The notes below the pieces were generated by a model. It did no database searches. It was given only the letters and a program-made list of their open reading frames with translations, and had not been told where the DNA came from. 58,147 nucleotides of DNA, taken from positions 1 through 58,147 of the forward strand of contig NZ_CABQJR010000015.1 of NCBI RefSeq assembly GCF_902464545.1. The letters run 5' to 3'. A program made the position numbers and the translations under genes. Positions 26,459-35,388 of this stretch are shown here, one piece after another. Each line of letters opens with the position of its first letter. Within the stretch, counting starts at the first letter, position 1. The DNA is from an uncultured Senegalimassilia sp. (GTDB lineage: Bacteria > Actinomycetota > Coriobacteriia > Coriobacteriales > Eggerthellaceae).

Positions 26459-27043
26459 ATGAAGCTGCAAAATATGAAACTTACCCGGAAATGGCGCGAA
26501 TACGCAGGTCCGAAGGACGAGCGGCTCGAGGCCGAGAACGCGAAAATCTATAAGCTTGGGTTCATGCTGCTATCGTTCGGCATGCTCACGTTGCTTGTGT
26601 ACCAAATCATGGCCCAGCAGGTAGCGTGGGTGCACGATGGCGCCGACGAAGCGTTTCGCCTCTTCGCGAACCCTGTTGACGCCGTCATGTACGCATGGCT
26701 TTTCATCGTGATGATCATCTGCGCAGTGATGCAAACTCGGAAGGGGTACGTCGATACCAACCGCTTCGGGCAAACCGAGCACATTCCCATGGGCTATTTC
26801 CTGCTCATTTCGGGCATCACCGGCACCGTAAGCGCACTTGCCATCGCTGCTATGCGCTGCATCGCCGAGGCGCAGATTGTGCCGATTGAAAGTGTCTTTT
26901 GGGGAGCGAACCTGGCAACGGGCGTGGTGTTCGGCGTGACCATCTTCGTTGCCGTATTCGGCGCACTGTGCTTGGCATTCTTCGAGGCAAAGCAGCGCCG
27001 CGCGAAAATCGAAGCTGAGCTAGACTGCCCCGACGACCTGTAA
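26459..27043 (+). CDS. Four-helix membrane protein of unknown function, partner of the XRE repressor
   Basis: 194 residues; TAGGAGA lies upstream. A charged N-terminus (DERLEAENAKIYKLG) precedes about four hydrophobic segments: near residues 38-52, 78-94, 116-138 and 147-170. The end is charged (FFEAKQRRAKIEAELDC). The arrangement resembles the DUF3169/DUF6773-like integral membrane proteins found after small XRE genes in Firmicutes and Actinobacteria, but I cannot fix the family. No catalytic motif is visible. A sensor or membrane-stress role in the two-gene unit is only a guess. Confidence 0.7.
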   Translation: MKLQNMKLTRKWREYAGPKDERLEAENAKIYKLGFMLLSFGMLTLLVYQIMAQQVAWVHDGADEAFRLFANPVDAVMYAWLFIVMIICAVMQTRKGYVDTNRFGQTEHIPMGYFLLISGITGTVSALAIAAMRCIAEAQIVPIESVFWGANLATGVVFGVTIFVAVFGALCLAFFEAKQRRAKIEAELDCPDDL

Positions 27044-27155
27044 CCTAAAAGAGCAGAGTCCGCGCCTTATGCCATCCCTGTCATGTACTCTGCCCTGGAT
27101 GCGATGCATCACGCAGGAGTAGGATTTGCGTCTATGCCGTCCCGTCAAGCAAAAC

Positions 27156-27190
27156 GAGCCGCGCTCAAACAATCTTTTGGAGCGCGGCTC
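27156..27190 (-). terminator. Likely terminator of the DegV gene
   Basis: Perfect 11-bp arms 27156-27166 and 27180-27190 (GAGCCGCGCTC). On the minus strand they are followed by a short T-rich stretch (CGTTTTGC). It lies about 70 bp beyond the DegV stop. Confidence 0.65.
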
Positions 27191-27260
27191 AACCATTTCG
27201 GAAACGCTGTTGCTAACGAAACCGCATCTCTGCAATCAACAACGCGCGACGATCCGTCAG

Positions 27261-28097
27261 CTAAAAGCCGACGATCAAACCGCCGCGTTCAGCGTAGTAG
27301 CTGCAAAGGCCCCTGGTCGGGAGGATCTCGATTCGGGAATCCTCCCAGGCGCTCAAAATGCCCTCTTTAAGAGCCTGGGCAACAGCATGGTTGTCGCAAT
27401 GGCTAATGGCAACGTTGCCGCCGGAGAACCCGCGCTCCCTCATGCACTCGATGAGCGAGCGGACGGTGCGCTTCGGACCGCGCGTCTTGCCCTCGACGAC
27501 GATCCGGCCCTCGTCGCTGGCGCTGCCGATACCCCACATGCCCAGCGCCTTGGCAAGGAAGCCCGCCATCTTATTCATACGACCGTTTTTAATCAGGTTG
27601 TCGAAGGACGAGAGCGCGAAAATCACCTTGGTCTTATCCAGAAACGCATTCGCACGCTCCACCGCCTCGTCGAAGTCGATGCCCTCGCGAGCGAGCCTTT
27701 CGATCTCGCGTACGCAAAGGACCAGCTCAGGGCCCGTAGAACGGGAGTCAAGCACGGCGATCTTCTTATCCGGGTCCGCCTCGAGCACCAAATCACGGGC
27801 GGTAAGAGCGCTGTTCATGCTGCCGGAAAGCTGCGACGAGATGGTGATGGCGATGGTGCGATCCGCCTTCTCGAACTGCTCAAGCCACGCGCCCGGAGCG
27901 GGGCACGAGGTGTAGCTGGCAGTCTTCTCCTGCTCCATATCGCGCAGCATCTCCTCGATATCAAGCTGCTCGTTATCGGTATACCCGCGAACGCCGACGC
28001 TGATCTCGAACGGCACGCTGGATAGCTCGATCGCGTCAGATCGATAGTCCGACGGAATAAGGTCGCAGCTTGAATCCGTGACCACGTTCCATTTCAT
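27261..28097 (-). CDS. DegV-family fatty acid-binding protein
   Basis: 278 residues from ATG 28097 (AAAGGA ribosome site). The family opening MKWNVVTDSSCDLIP is clear. The binding pocket elements are YTSCPAPGAWLEQF, ITISSQLSGSMNSA and LDSRSTGPELVLCV, and the end is ILPTRGLCSYYAERGGLIVG. DegV/FakB proteins bind a fatty acid for phosphorylation by the kinase FakA, supplying exogenous fatty acids for phospholipid synthesis. No fakA is visible here. The gene stands alone between ridA and the XRE pair. Confidence 0.92.
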   Translation of the reverse strand: MKWNVVTDSSCDLIPSDYRSDAIELSSVPFEISVGVRGYTDNEQLDIEEMLRDMEQEKTASYTSCPAPGAWLEQFEKADRTIAITISSQLSGSMNSALTARDLVLEADPDKKIAVLDSRSTGPELVLCVREIERLAREGIDFDEAVERANAFLDKTKVIFALSSFDNLIKNGRMNKMAGFLAKALGMWGIGSASDEGRIVVEGKTRGPKRTVRSLIECMRERGFSGGNVAISHCDNHAVAQALKEGILSAWEDSRIEILPTRGLCSYYAERGGLIVGF

Positions 28098-28545
28098 GTA
28101 GGCCGTCCTTTCCCGATGCGTCAAGGCGCCCGCACACAACAGGCGCCCCGCATCCATTCCTTTATTTTCCCTGTACCACCAATTGAAGCACGGCTCCCCC
28201 GCGCCCTTACATCGTAAGAAACCATCATGCCCATGCCTTTCCCCATAAAGCAAGGGCATGCGGCGAATCTCAAGCTAAAAGGCCGCCACAGCAGGCGCTA
28301 CGGCGTTTCAAGTCGCCACCCGCCCCATCGCCGCAGCGTGTACGGGTCTGCGATCACTTGCATTCGCAACGCGCACCAACCCAAGAGCGGGCCGATCGGC
28401 GACACCCAAGGGCCGCAACCGCCCCTATTCGCAACGTGGACGCCCACACCTTCCCCAAGCGCAAGAAAGGGAACGGGTGAAAAACCCGTTCCCTTTCCAA
28501 AACCATCGGTTTCCCGATGATCGACAAGGATCCGCGGATGATGCG
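28098..28545. other. Intergenic stretch containing the ridA terminator
   Basis: No gene is apparent. Arms 28465-28478 and 28484-28497 form a 14-bp perfect hairpin about 50 bp beyond the triple-RidA stop, a strong terminator on the minus strand. A weaker inverted repeat is seen near 28226-28260 (CATGCCC and GGGCATG). The DegV promoter should lie between 28100 and 28200, but no clear consensus is seen. Confidence 0.6.
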
Positions 28546-29811
28546 CTAGGCGATCGGCGGGGTGCCCTCGAAGTTGCCGAAGATGGCGTCGATCTGGATG
28601 GCGGCGCCCATGGGCAGGTTCGCAACGCCGACCACGCGACGAGCGGGGGTTCCCTCGGGGAAGAACTGAGCGTACACCTCGTTGACGGCGTCCATGTCGT
28701 TCATGTCCTTCACGAAGATGTTCACCTTGACGCAGTCCTCCAGGACATGGTCAACGCTCTCGATGATGGCCTTGATGTTCTTCAGAGCCTGCTCGGTCTC
28801 GGCCTTCACGCCGCCGGCGACCAGCGCGCCCGTTGCCGGGTCAACGCCGAGCTGGGCGGAGATGTTGTTGTAGTGGGAGAACGCCACGGTCTGGGAGGAC
28901 AGCTCGTCCTTCGGAGCGTTGGCGATGTTGTTGGCCTCGATGATCAGGCCATGACGGGCCTCAACGGCCTGCGGCGGGGTGCCGTCGCCGTGGGAGCACA
29001 CGGCCTCGATCTGCACGAGCGCGTGCTGCGGCAGGTCGGCGACCTCGACCACGGTGCGGGCCGGCAGGTAGTTGACGGCGCGGGCGATGCCCGAATCCGG
29101 GAAGAAGCGCTTGTAGATCTCGTTCATGGCCTCAACGTCGCCGAGGTCCTTCAGGAAGACGGTGACCTTGACGATGTCGTCGAACGGAACATCCATGGCG
29201 GTCAGGACGGCCTTGATGTTCTTCAGGCACTGAGCGGTCTGCTCCTGCACGCCGCCCATGACGATCTGGTTGGAAACCGGGTCGATCGGCAGCTGAGCGG
29301 TGATGTTGTTGTAGTGGGAGAACGCCACAGACTGCGTGGACATCGCGTCGAACGGAGCGTTGTGGGTGTTGTTGGCGTACTTGACCAGGTCGCCGGCCTG
29401 GGGCTCGTTCGGGATGGTGCCTTCGCCGTTGGTGAGCAGAGCCTCAACCTGGACCAGGGCGCCCATGGGCAGATCGTTGACGGCAACGATGGTGCGGGCG
29501 GGCACGTAGGTGGTGAAGAAGGACTTGTAGGCCCTCTCCACAACGTCGATGTCCATGATGTCCTTGACGAAGATGGTGACGCGAACGACGTCGTTCAGGT
29601 CATGATCGATGCTCGCAACGATGGCTGCGATGTTGCGGAAGCACTGCTCTGCCTGCTCCTTGACACCGCCCTCGACGATTGCGCCGGTCTTAGGATCGAC
29701 AGGCAGCTGGGCCGAGAGGTTGTTGTAATGGGAGAAAGCGACGGTCTGAGAGCACATCGGGCACTTCGGTGCGTTCTCGGTGTTCCTTGCCACTACCACG
29801 TTATCCGCCAT
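28546..29811 (-). CDS. Triple RidA-domain fusion protein
   Basis: 421 residues from ATG 29811 (AAAGGG upstream). Three RidA/YjgF domains of about 140 residues each follow in tandem. Each starts with a near-identical segment (SHYNN and A-Q-L) and ends with the PAR and LPMGALVQ-type strands. RidA enzymes hydrolyse reactive imines and enamines from PLP enzymes; free RidA is about 130 residues and forms trimers. The active-site Arg (PAR) is present in all three. The pairing Glu is kept in domains 1 and 2 (VQVEAL, VQIEAV) but is Asp in domain 3 (IQIDAI). A single chain could form one internal trimer. It lies beside the molybdenum hydroxylase block. Confidence 0.88.
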   Translation of the reverse strand: MADNVVVARNTENAPKCPMCSQTVAFSHYNNLSAQLPVDPKTGAIVEGGVKEQAEQCFRNIAAIVASIDHDLNDVVRVTIFVKDIMDIDVVERAYKSFFTTYVPARTIVAVNDLPMGALVQVEALLTNGEGTIPNEPQAGDLVKYANNTHNAPFDAMSTQSVAFSHYNNITAQLPIDPVSNQIVMGGVQEQTAQCLKNIKAVLTAMDVPFDDIVKVTVFLKDLGDVEAMNEIYKRFFPDSGIARAVNYLPARTVVEVADLPQHALVQIEAVCSHGDGTPPQAVEARHGLIIEANNIANAPKDELSSQTVAFSHYNNISAQLGVDPATGALVAGGVKAETEQALKNIKAIIESVDHVLEDCVKVNIFVKDMNDMDAVNEVYAQFFPEGTPARRVVGVANLPMGAAIQIDAIFGNFEGTPPIA

Positions 29812-30153
29812 GGCAATACCCTTTCTGTTGACAGCCTTCAATGAGGTTGCGCAAATACGTTTTCCCACGACTTGCGTCAGAGCGCATTAAACTTGACGGC
29901 GATTGTCATTGTCAATCGATTTTCGATAAATTCGTTGCCAGCTTCTATCGATCGAATCCCGTGAATCTATGGCTAAAAATGATTGCCCGATCCTATAATC
30001 CTTATGTTTCGGCGCGTATTTTCCAGCGAAACCCTGTTCATTCCGCATACCTTTTGGTGCGTTTTCAGACCAAAGTTTTTCCAACCGTTACCGTTCCGTC
30101 AACCACGCTTCCCGGCGAAAAACAGCCGTTTGCCGCCGAAGCCGCGGCGCAGC
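29812..30153. promoter_or_regulatory. Control region upstream of the triple RidA gene
   Basis: On the minus strand TTGACA (29915-29910) and TTTAAT (29891-29886) are 18 bp apart, a good promoter 75 bp before the start. The -35 element overlaps a dyad, CGATTG-N7-CAATCG (29900-29918), that could be an operator. The rest of the stretch is AT-rich and shows no gene. Confidence 0.55.
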
Positions 30154-31152
30154 TTAGCACGTGGCTCGGTGTAGGATGCACTCGGCGGCTATGCTGACGG
30201 CTATCTCCTCGGGCGTTTCCGCTTTGATATCCAACCCTATGGGCATGTGCACGGCATCAAGCGCCGACTCGGGGATTCCCGCTTCCAGCATGCGCTCGCG
30301 CGCCGTGGCTATCTTGCGCCGCGATCCCATGAACCCCACGTATGCCAACGGCTGGCGGAGCACCTGCTCCAGCACGGCGAAATCGTGCTGATGGCTGTGC
30401 GTCATGATGAGAACGTAATCGCGTTCGTCAAGGGCCAGGGACGCGGCGATGTTGTTGTAATCCCCCACGATAGCTTGCTGCGCGCCATGGGATTTGCCGG
30501 CGTTCGCGAACTCGGGCCGGCAGTCGAACAGCGTGCAGGAGAACCCCACGCGCGACAGGGCCGAAACGGTGGCGCCGCCCACATGCCCGCCGCCGAACAC
30601 CACGGCGCGAACCGGCAAGGGAACGGGCAGCATAAGCCAACCCTCCGCGATGCAGCGCCCCTTCTGGCCGCAAACCCGATCGCCCGGCGCGGAGTCGTCG
30701 CCCACAAGCAAGGCCCCGTCGGCATCGAGCAACGCGACACCTTCGTCGGATCGCGACAGGTCATCGCAGCAGCTTAACGCCAGATACGCCGGAATGCGCT
30801 GCTCGGAGCAGTGCAACAGCTCGCTGGCAACCTGGGCCCACACTGCGCTGCCGCCGCATATCGGAACGTGCAGCAAGCTTGCGCTTCCGCCGCAGACCAT
30901 GCCCAGACGCTCCTCAAGTCCCATGCTCTCGAAGCGGTGCGCCGTACCCCCCAGCAAACGGCGCGCGCAGGCTATGCCATGCGCCTCAAGGGCGCCTCCG
31001 CCGATGGTGCCGCACACCAGCCCATCGGCAGATACCAACATGAGCGTCCCTGCCTTGCGCGGCGTTGAATCCTTGCTTTCCGCCACCACGACCAGCACCA
31101 ACGGCTCGCCCGCACGGCAAGCGCCTGCGATATGCTCTGCAATCTTGCGCAT
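30154..31152 (-). CDS. XdhC/CoxI-family molybdenum hydroxylase maturation protein
   Basis: 332 residues. The N-terminal XdhC domain has VAESKDSTPRKAGTLMLV, GTIGGGALE and GLEERLGMVCGG. The C-terminal Rossmann domain has AVVFGGGHVGGATVSALSRV, YVLIMTHSHQHDFAVLEQVL and YVGFMGSRRKI. In xanthine dehydrogenase systems such proteins bind molybdopterin, protect it during sulfuration and insert it. Here it is the last gene of the block, 16 bp after yqeB, with a GAGGTGGG ribosome site. It should not be confused with the 2Fe-2S subunit that is also called XdhC in E. coli. Confidence 0.9.
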   Translation of the reverse strand: MRKIAEHIAGACRAGEPLVLVVVAESKDSTPRKAGTLMLVSADGLVCGTIGGGALEAHGIACARRLLGGTAHRFESMGLEERLGMVCGGSASLLHVPICGGSAVWAQVASELLHCSEQRIPAYLALSCCDDLSRSDEGVALLDADGALLVGDDSAPGDRVCGQKGRCIAEGWLMLPVPLPVRAVVFGGGHVGGATVSALSRVGFSCTLFDCRPEFANAGKSHGAQQAIVGDYNNIAASLALDERDYVLIMTHSHQHDFAVLEQVLRQPLAYVGFMGSRRKIATARERMLEAGIPESALDAVHMPIGLDIKAETPEEIAVSIAAECILHRATC

Positions 31153-31168
31153 CTTCCCACCTCACGCC

Positions 31169-31969
31169 CTATCGGGCCGAAAACGTTCCACTCAAATGAA
31201 GGATGGCCTCCAGCACGCCGCCCGCTACCGCCAGGCCTTTATCCGAGACCAGCCCGCAATAACCGCTCTGGCCGCGTGGATCCACGTCGCCGCACTTCAA
31301 GCCCTGGTGAACCTGCACTCCATCGGCTATCAGGCCGCGCAAAACGCCCGTGAGCGTGGCAACCACGGGAGCATCTCCCGCATACGCCACAACCTGGCCT
31401 TCCTCAACATGATCGCCTATGGCCGCAACGCCGCGGAACATGCCATCGCAGGGAGCGCGCAGCACGCGTTCGCCGGCGAAACCGCCCACCAGCCCGGGCA
31501 CCGCGGTGTTCGGCAGCGCCGAGCCCTCGTAATACGCACGACCCAGGGTGTGCCCGCGCATGGTCTCCACCACGGCATGGCAATCCACGCCCACCGCGAA
31601 GCCCGGGCCGACCCCGACGACGATGGGAGCCATATCCATGGTAGTGCCTAGGTTGCGCTTGGCCAGCACGGCATCGACCACCGCGTCGGGCACCACGTCG
31701 TTGACGCATGCGCACGCGGGGTCCACCAAAACAGCGACGACGCCTTCGCCGGAAAGCAGCTCCAAGGCATGGGAAGCGTCCCGTACCCGCACGGCCGTCA
31801 CGCCTTCCACCTGGGTTTTCCCCATGCGAACAGCTTCGCTGAAGGCCACGGTGCGACGCACCGTCAAAGGCTGCTCTATCTCAGTCATAAGCACGGAAGC
31901 GCCACATCGCACAAGGCGCAGCGCGATGGCGCTGGCGATATCGCCGGCGCCGCGGATCACCGCAAGCAT
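31169..31969 (-). CDS. yqeB: YqeB, selenium-dependent molybdenum hydroxylase maturation protein
   Basis: 266 residues. It begins MLAVIRGAGDIASAIALRLV, with a Rossmann-type GAGD motif, and continues MTEIEQPLTVRRTVAFSEAV. A lipoyl/biotinyl-like segment follows (LRAPCDGMFRGVAAIGDHVE, then VVATLTGVLRGLI). Comparative genomics has tied YqeB (EF2563 family) to selenium-dependent molybdenum hydroxylases, where it probably helps deliver labile selenium. The start at 31969 overlaps the end of yqeC by 13 bp. Together with YqeC it marks the enzyme upstream as the selenium-type. Confidence 0.88.
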   Translation of the reverse strand: MLAVIRGAGDIASAIALRLVRCGASVLMTEIEQPLTVRRTVAFSEAVRMGKTQVEGVTAVRVRDASHALELLSGEGVVAVLVDPACACVNDVVPDAVVDAVLAKRNLGTTMDMAPIVVGVGPGFAVGVDCHAVVETMRGHTLGRAYYEGSALPNTAVPGLVGGFAGERVLRAPCDGMFRGVAAIGDHVEEGQVVAYAGDAPVVATLTGVLRGLIADGVQVHQGLKCGDVDPRGQSGYCGLVSDKGLAVAGGVLEAILHLSGTFSAR

Positions 31970-32616
31970 CGAAGATCGTCCCTCCAAAGGCTTCCCGCCA
32001 CCACCGGCGTCTTGCACAGCGCCGCGATGCGTCGCGCCGCCTGCCAATCGACGGGAGCTTCCACCTTGTTGATCAAAACCACGTCATGAAGCCGCTCGGC
32101 CCGCAGCACCGCAGCGACCGCCTCGGACGTGACCGCGTCATCGACGGAAACGCCGGCCAGCTGCGCAAAGCGCTGCGGCCGGTGACACGTCTGCGAAACG
32201 GGGGCACCTATGCCATCGATCCCGACCACGCACACCGTCCGCCCCGCGCACGCGGGGATGACCGGCTCGTGCTCGGCATGCGCCTTCAGCGGGAGCTTCT
32301 TCGCCCCATCGGCCTCCACCAACACGTAGTCCGCCAAGCGCACCAGGTCGGCGAAAGCCACCCGCGGCTCAGCCAGCTTCCCCGTGGGCAGATGAATGGA
32401 ACCCGCACACGCGATGGGAGCTTCCAAAAGCGCCGCCCGCGCATCATCGGGCGATGCGCTAAGCACCACGGGGCACCAATCGGGCACGTACATCTTCGTG
32501 CTCGTGGCCACGATTACGCGCGCATCGCGCGACAGCTCCTCGGCCAAGGCGCGCAAAAGCGTGGACTTGCCGCCACCGCCGATGATGGCCGTAAGCCCAC
32601 GCTGGATATGTAGCAA
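31957..32616 (-). CDS. yqeC: YqeC, putative selenium-dependent hydroxylase accessory ATPase
   Basis: About 219 residues. The P-loop is IIGGGGKSTLLRALAEEL near residue 10, with VIVATSTKMYVP, YVLVEADGAKKLPLKAHAEH, EPVIP, then DVVLINKVE. This is the YqeC pattern, a small GTP/ATP-binding protein found in the selenium-hydroxylase set. The start is uncertain: I chose TTG 32616, 5 bases after the molybdenum subunit's stop, because the P-loop then sits at the usual distance. A longer version would run back inside xdhA. The tight spacing implies translational coupling. Confidence 0.82.
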   Translation of the reverse strand: MLHIQRGLTAIIGGGGKSTLLRALAEELSRDARVIVATSTKMYVPDWCPVVLSASPDDARAALLEAPIACAGSIHLPTGKLAEPRVAFADLVRLADYVLVEADGAKKLPLKAHAEHEPVIPACAGRTVCVVGIDGIGAPVSQTCHRPQRFAQLAGVSVDDAVTSEAVAAVLRAERLHDVVLINKVEAPVDWQAARRIAALCKTPVVAGSLWRDDLRCLR

Positions 32617-32621
32617 GCTGC

Positions 32622-34940
32622 TTAAGATTCCCGCTCCTCCGGTTTCGCCAGAAGGATGTGCTCGGGAAGGATGGGCAGCTCGCGATGCCACACGCCCGTT
32701 GCCCGATAGATGGCCTGCGCCAACGCAGGGCCCGGCGTGTTGATGACGATCTCGCCGATGGATTTCGCGCCGAACGGACCGGTGGGCTCGTAGGAATGCT
32801 CGAACTCCACGTTAATGCGCCCCGTGTCCAGACGGGTGGGCAATCGGTACGTGAACAGGCTCGATTCGCGGATGGCACCCTTGGGCGTGCGGGTGACGTC
32901 CTCCATGAGCGTATGCCCAATGCCCTGCACGATGCCGCCTTCCACCTGGATGCGCGCGAGCGCCGGGTTGATGGGGATGCCGCAATCGACCACGGCGGCG
33001 TAGTCGAGCACTTCCACCACGCCGGTCTCGCGGTCAAGCTCGATCTCCACCATGCCCACCATGTACGGCGGCGGGGACACCGGCGAGGAATGCTGCGCGG
33101 TGGCCTCCGGGGCAAGGCGGCAGTTGCACTGGCTTTTCGCGGCGATCTCAGGCAGCGAGACCGTGCGTCCCGTTGCTTCGTGGCGCACGCATCCGCCTTC
33201 GAAGCTCAGCTCGGCCGCATCGCAGCCGAGCGCCTCGGCGGCGATGGCGCACAGGCGCTCCTTGAGCTGCGTGCACGCCTTCTCCACGGCCATGCCGGTG
33301 ACATAGGTGGTGGAAGACGCATACGAACCGGAATCGTACGGGGACGCATCGGTGTCGGCGCCGAACACGCTCACGGCTTCCAGCGGGCATTCCATGTGCT
33401 CGGCGACCATTTGAGCCAGGATGGTGTCGCAACCCGTGCCCATGTCGGCCGCGGCGATGAGCAGCATGTATCCCCCGTCGTCGTTAAGCTTGACGGTAAC
33501 CGAGCCCACGTCGATGCCGGAGATGCCCGAACCCTGCATGGACATGGCCACGCCGGCGGCGCGCACCTTGCCGTTGCCCATATCGCGTACGGGGAACTTC
33601 TCCTTCCAACCGAACATGTCGCTGCAGTGCTGCATGCAACGGTCCAGGGCGCAGGCGTTGGCCACCTCGCCGAAGTAGGCGGGCATGGACATGCCTTCGC
33701 GCACCATGTTCTGCTCACGCAGCTCCACCGGGTCGCGGCCCAGCTTCGCCGCCAGCTCGTTGACGGCGGTTTCCACGGCGAACTGGCCCTGCGTGGCGCC
33801 GAAGCCGCGGTACGCGCCCGACGGCTGCATGTTCGTGTACACCACGTTGGCGTCGAACTTGAACGCTTCGAGCGAGCCGGTGTACAGCGGGATGGACTTG
33901 TGGCCGGTCAGGCCGACCGTGGCCCAACCGTGCTCGCCGTAGGCGCCCGAGTTCGACAGCGTGGTCACCCCAAGCGCGCGGATGCGGCCGTCGTTATTCG
34001 CACCCAGGCGGACCTTGACCTCCATCTCATGGCGCGGTGACCCGCAGGTTTGCGATTCCTTGCGCGAGAACACGCACAGGGCCGGACGCCCCGTCTTCAT
34101 GGTGACGAACGCGGGGTACACCTCGCACACCGCGGTCTGTTTCGCGCCGAAACCGCCGCCGATGCGCGGCTTCTCCACGCGGATGCGGCTTTTCGGGATG
34201 CCGAGCGCGTGCGATAGGATGCGGCGGACGTGGTAGACGATCTGCGTGGACGAGATCACGTGCAGCCTGCCATAGCGGTCCAGCTGGGTGAACGTGCGGA
34301 ACGTCTCCATCATGGCCTGGTTGTACGCCTTCGTATGGTAGGTGCGCTCCAGTACCACGTCGCAATCGGCCAGCACCGCCTCGATGTCGCCGCCGGCGTC
34401 GGAGGTGGTGCCCACCAGGTTGCGCGTGTTGTCGCCGCCCAGGTCGCACAGCATATGCCAGTTGTCCTCGGGGTGCACCAGCACGGGGTTGTCCTTCGCG
34501 GTGCGGAAATCCAGGACCGGCTCCAACACGTCGTATTCAACCTTGATGCGCGAAAGGGCAGTTTGCGCCGCCTTCTCGTTCTCGGCCGCCACGATGGCCA
34601 CCACATCGCCCACGAAGCGCACGTGCCGATCGATGATCAGGCGATCGTAGGGGCTGGTTTCGGGGTAGGTCTGCCCGGCGTTGGAGAAACGCTGGTCGGG
34701 CACATCCTCCCAGGTGTACACGTCAACCACGCCAGGAACCTTCTTGGCCTTCGACGTGTCGATGGTCTTCACCATGGCGTTGGCGTGGGGGCTTCGCAGA
34801 AGCTTGACCACCAGCGCATCGGGTGCGATGTCCTCGGTATAGACGGGTTTGCCCAGCAGAAGCTGCATCGAGTCCTTCTTGCGGACCGATTTGCCCACGG
34901 AACGATATTCGGGCCTATCCACGCTCGACCTCCTTGCCAT
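32622..34940 (-). CDS. xdhA: Xanthine dehydrogenase-type molybdenum-binding subunit
   Basis: 772 residues. The aldehyde/xanthine-oxidase alpha-beta hammerhead domain comes first (GKPVYTEDIAPDALVVKLLR). The molybdopterin domains follow: IGGGFGAKQTAV near 264-275, QPSGAYRGFGATQGQF and AAADMGTGCDTI. The C-terminal active-site segment is YEPTGPFGAKSIGEIV, with the catalytic Glu in GE. It hydroxylates purines or related heterocycles at the molybdenum centre. It overlaps the 2Fe-2S subunit gene by 26 bp. YqeB and YqeC downstream suggest a selenium-containing form. The exact substrate (xanthine, hypoxanthine, nicotinate or other) cannot be fixed from sequence. Confidence 0.92.
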   Translation of the reverse strand: MARRSSVDRPEYRSVGKSVRKKDSMQLLLGKPVYTEDIAPDALVVKLLRSPHANAMVKTIDTSKAKKVPGVVDVYTWEDVPDQRFSNAGQTYPETSPYDRLIIDRHVRFVGDVVAIVAAENEKAAQTALSRIKVEYDVLEPVLDFRTAKDNPVLVHPEDNWHMLCDLGGDNTRNLVGTTSDAGGDIEAVLADCDVVLERTYHTKAYNQAMMETFRTFTQLDRYGRLHVISSTQIVYHVRRILSHALGIPKSRIRVEKPRIGGGFGAKQTAVCEVYPAFVTMKTGRPALCVFSRKESQTCGSPRHEMEVKVRLGANNDGRIRALGVTTLSNSGAYGEHGWATVGLTGHKSIPLYTGSLEAFKFDANVVYTNMQPSGAYRGFGATQGQFAVETAVNELAAKLGRDPVELREQNMVREGMSMPAYFGEVANACALDRCMQHCSDMFGWKEKFPVRDMGNGKVRAAGVAMSMQGSGISGIDVGSVTVKLNDDGGYMLLIAAADMGTGCDTILAQMVAEHMECPLEAVSVFGADTDASPYDSGSYASSTTYVTGMAVEKACTQLKERLCAIAAEALGCDAAELSFEGGCVRHEATGRTVSLPEIAAKSQCNCRLAPEATAQHSSPVSPPPYMVGMVEIELDRETGVVEVLDYAAVVDCGIPINPALARIQVEGGIVQGIGHTLMEDVTRTPKGAIRESSLFTYRLPTRLDTGRINVEFEHSYEPTGPFGAKSIGEIVINTPGPALAQAIYRATGVWHRELPILPEHILLAKPEERES

Positions 34941-35388
34941 GCTTTTCGTCCAGGAAGGCGCGGATGCCGCGCAGCTGCCCCACGTAGCCCGAGCAACGGC
35001 ACAGGTTGCCGCTCAGATACGCCAGGATCTCATCGTCGGTAGGATCGGGGTTCTCTCGCAGCAGCGCGATGGTGTTCATCACGAAGCCGGGGTTGCAGAA
35101 ACCGCACTGCTCGGCGCCCTGGTCGGCAATGAAGCCCACGAACTCCGACGCCTCGGCCTGCAGGCCTTCCAGCGTGCAGACGCTGCGGCCGTTGGCGCGG
35201 GCGGCCAGCGTGGAGCAGGACAGCACGGGCACGTCGTCGAGCATCACCGTGCACAGGCCGCACGCGGACGTCTCGCAACCGCGCTTGACGCTTTTGCACC
35301 CGTGGGCGCGCACGAAATCGATGAGCAGCATGTCGGCGGGGATGTCGTCTGCCACCGTTTTGCCATTCAGCTTGATCTTGACTTCCAT
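34915..35388 (-). CDS. xdhC: Molybdenum hydroxylase 2Fe-2S subunit
   Basis: 157 residues. The N-terminal plant-type ferredoxin domain has C38, C43, C46 and C58 (GCETSACGLC, then C). The C-terminal helical domain has C95, C98, C130 and C132 (CGFC, then CRC). These are the two clusters that carry electrons from molybdenum to FAD. The gene abuts the FAD subunit (stop at 35389, start at 35388) and overlaps the molybdenum subunit. The symbol follows the E. coli naming of the iron-sulfur subunit. Confidence 0.94.
   Translation of the reverse strand: MEVKIKLNGKTVADDIPADMLLIDFVRAHGCKSVKRGCETSACGLCTVMLDDVPVLSCSTLAARANGRSVCTLEGLQAEASEFVGFIADQGAEQCGFCNPGFVMNTIALLRENPDPTDDEILAYLSGNLCRCSGYVGQLRGIRAFLDEKHGKEVERG

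Noticed and set aside
26459..27043. Toxin partner of the small XRE gene
   Set aside because: The product is a multi-pass membrane protein of 194 residues with no toxin motif; an antitoxin-toxin reading is unsupported.
28546..29811. Three separate ridA genes
   Set aside because: The frame is open throughout without internal ribosome sites or stops, so it is one fused protein.
29812..30153. A small RNA gene in the AT-rich gap before ridA
   Set aside because: No terminator-like hairpin with a T-run or conserved stem set was visible; the promoter and dyad explain what can be seen.
32658..34040. 460-codon plus-strand frame opposite xdhA
   Set aside because: It mirrors the xdhA coding sequence and has no ribosome site.
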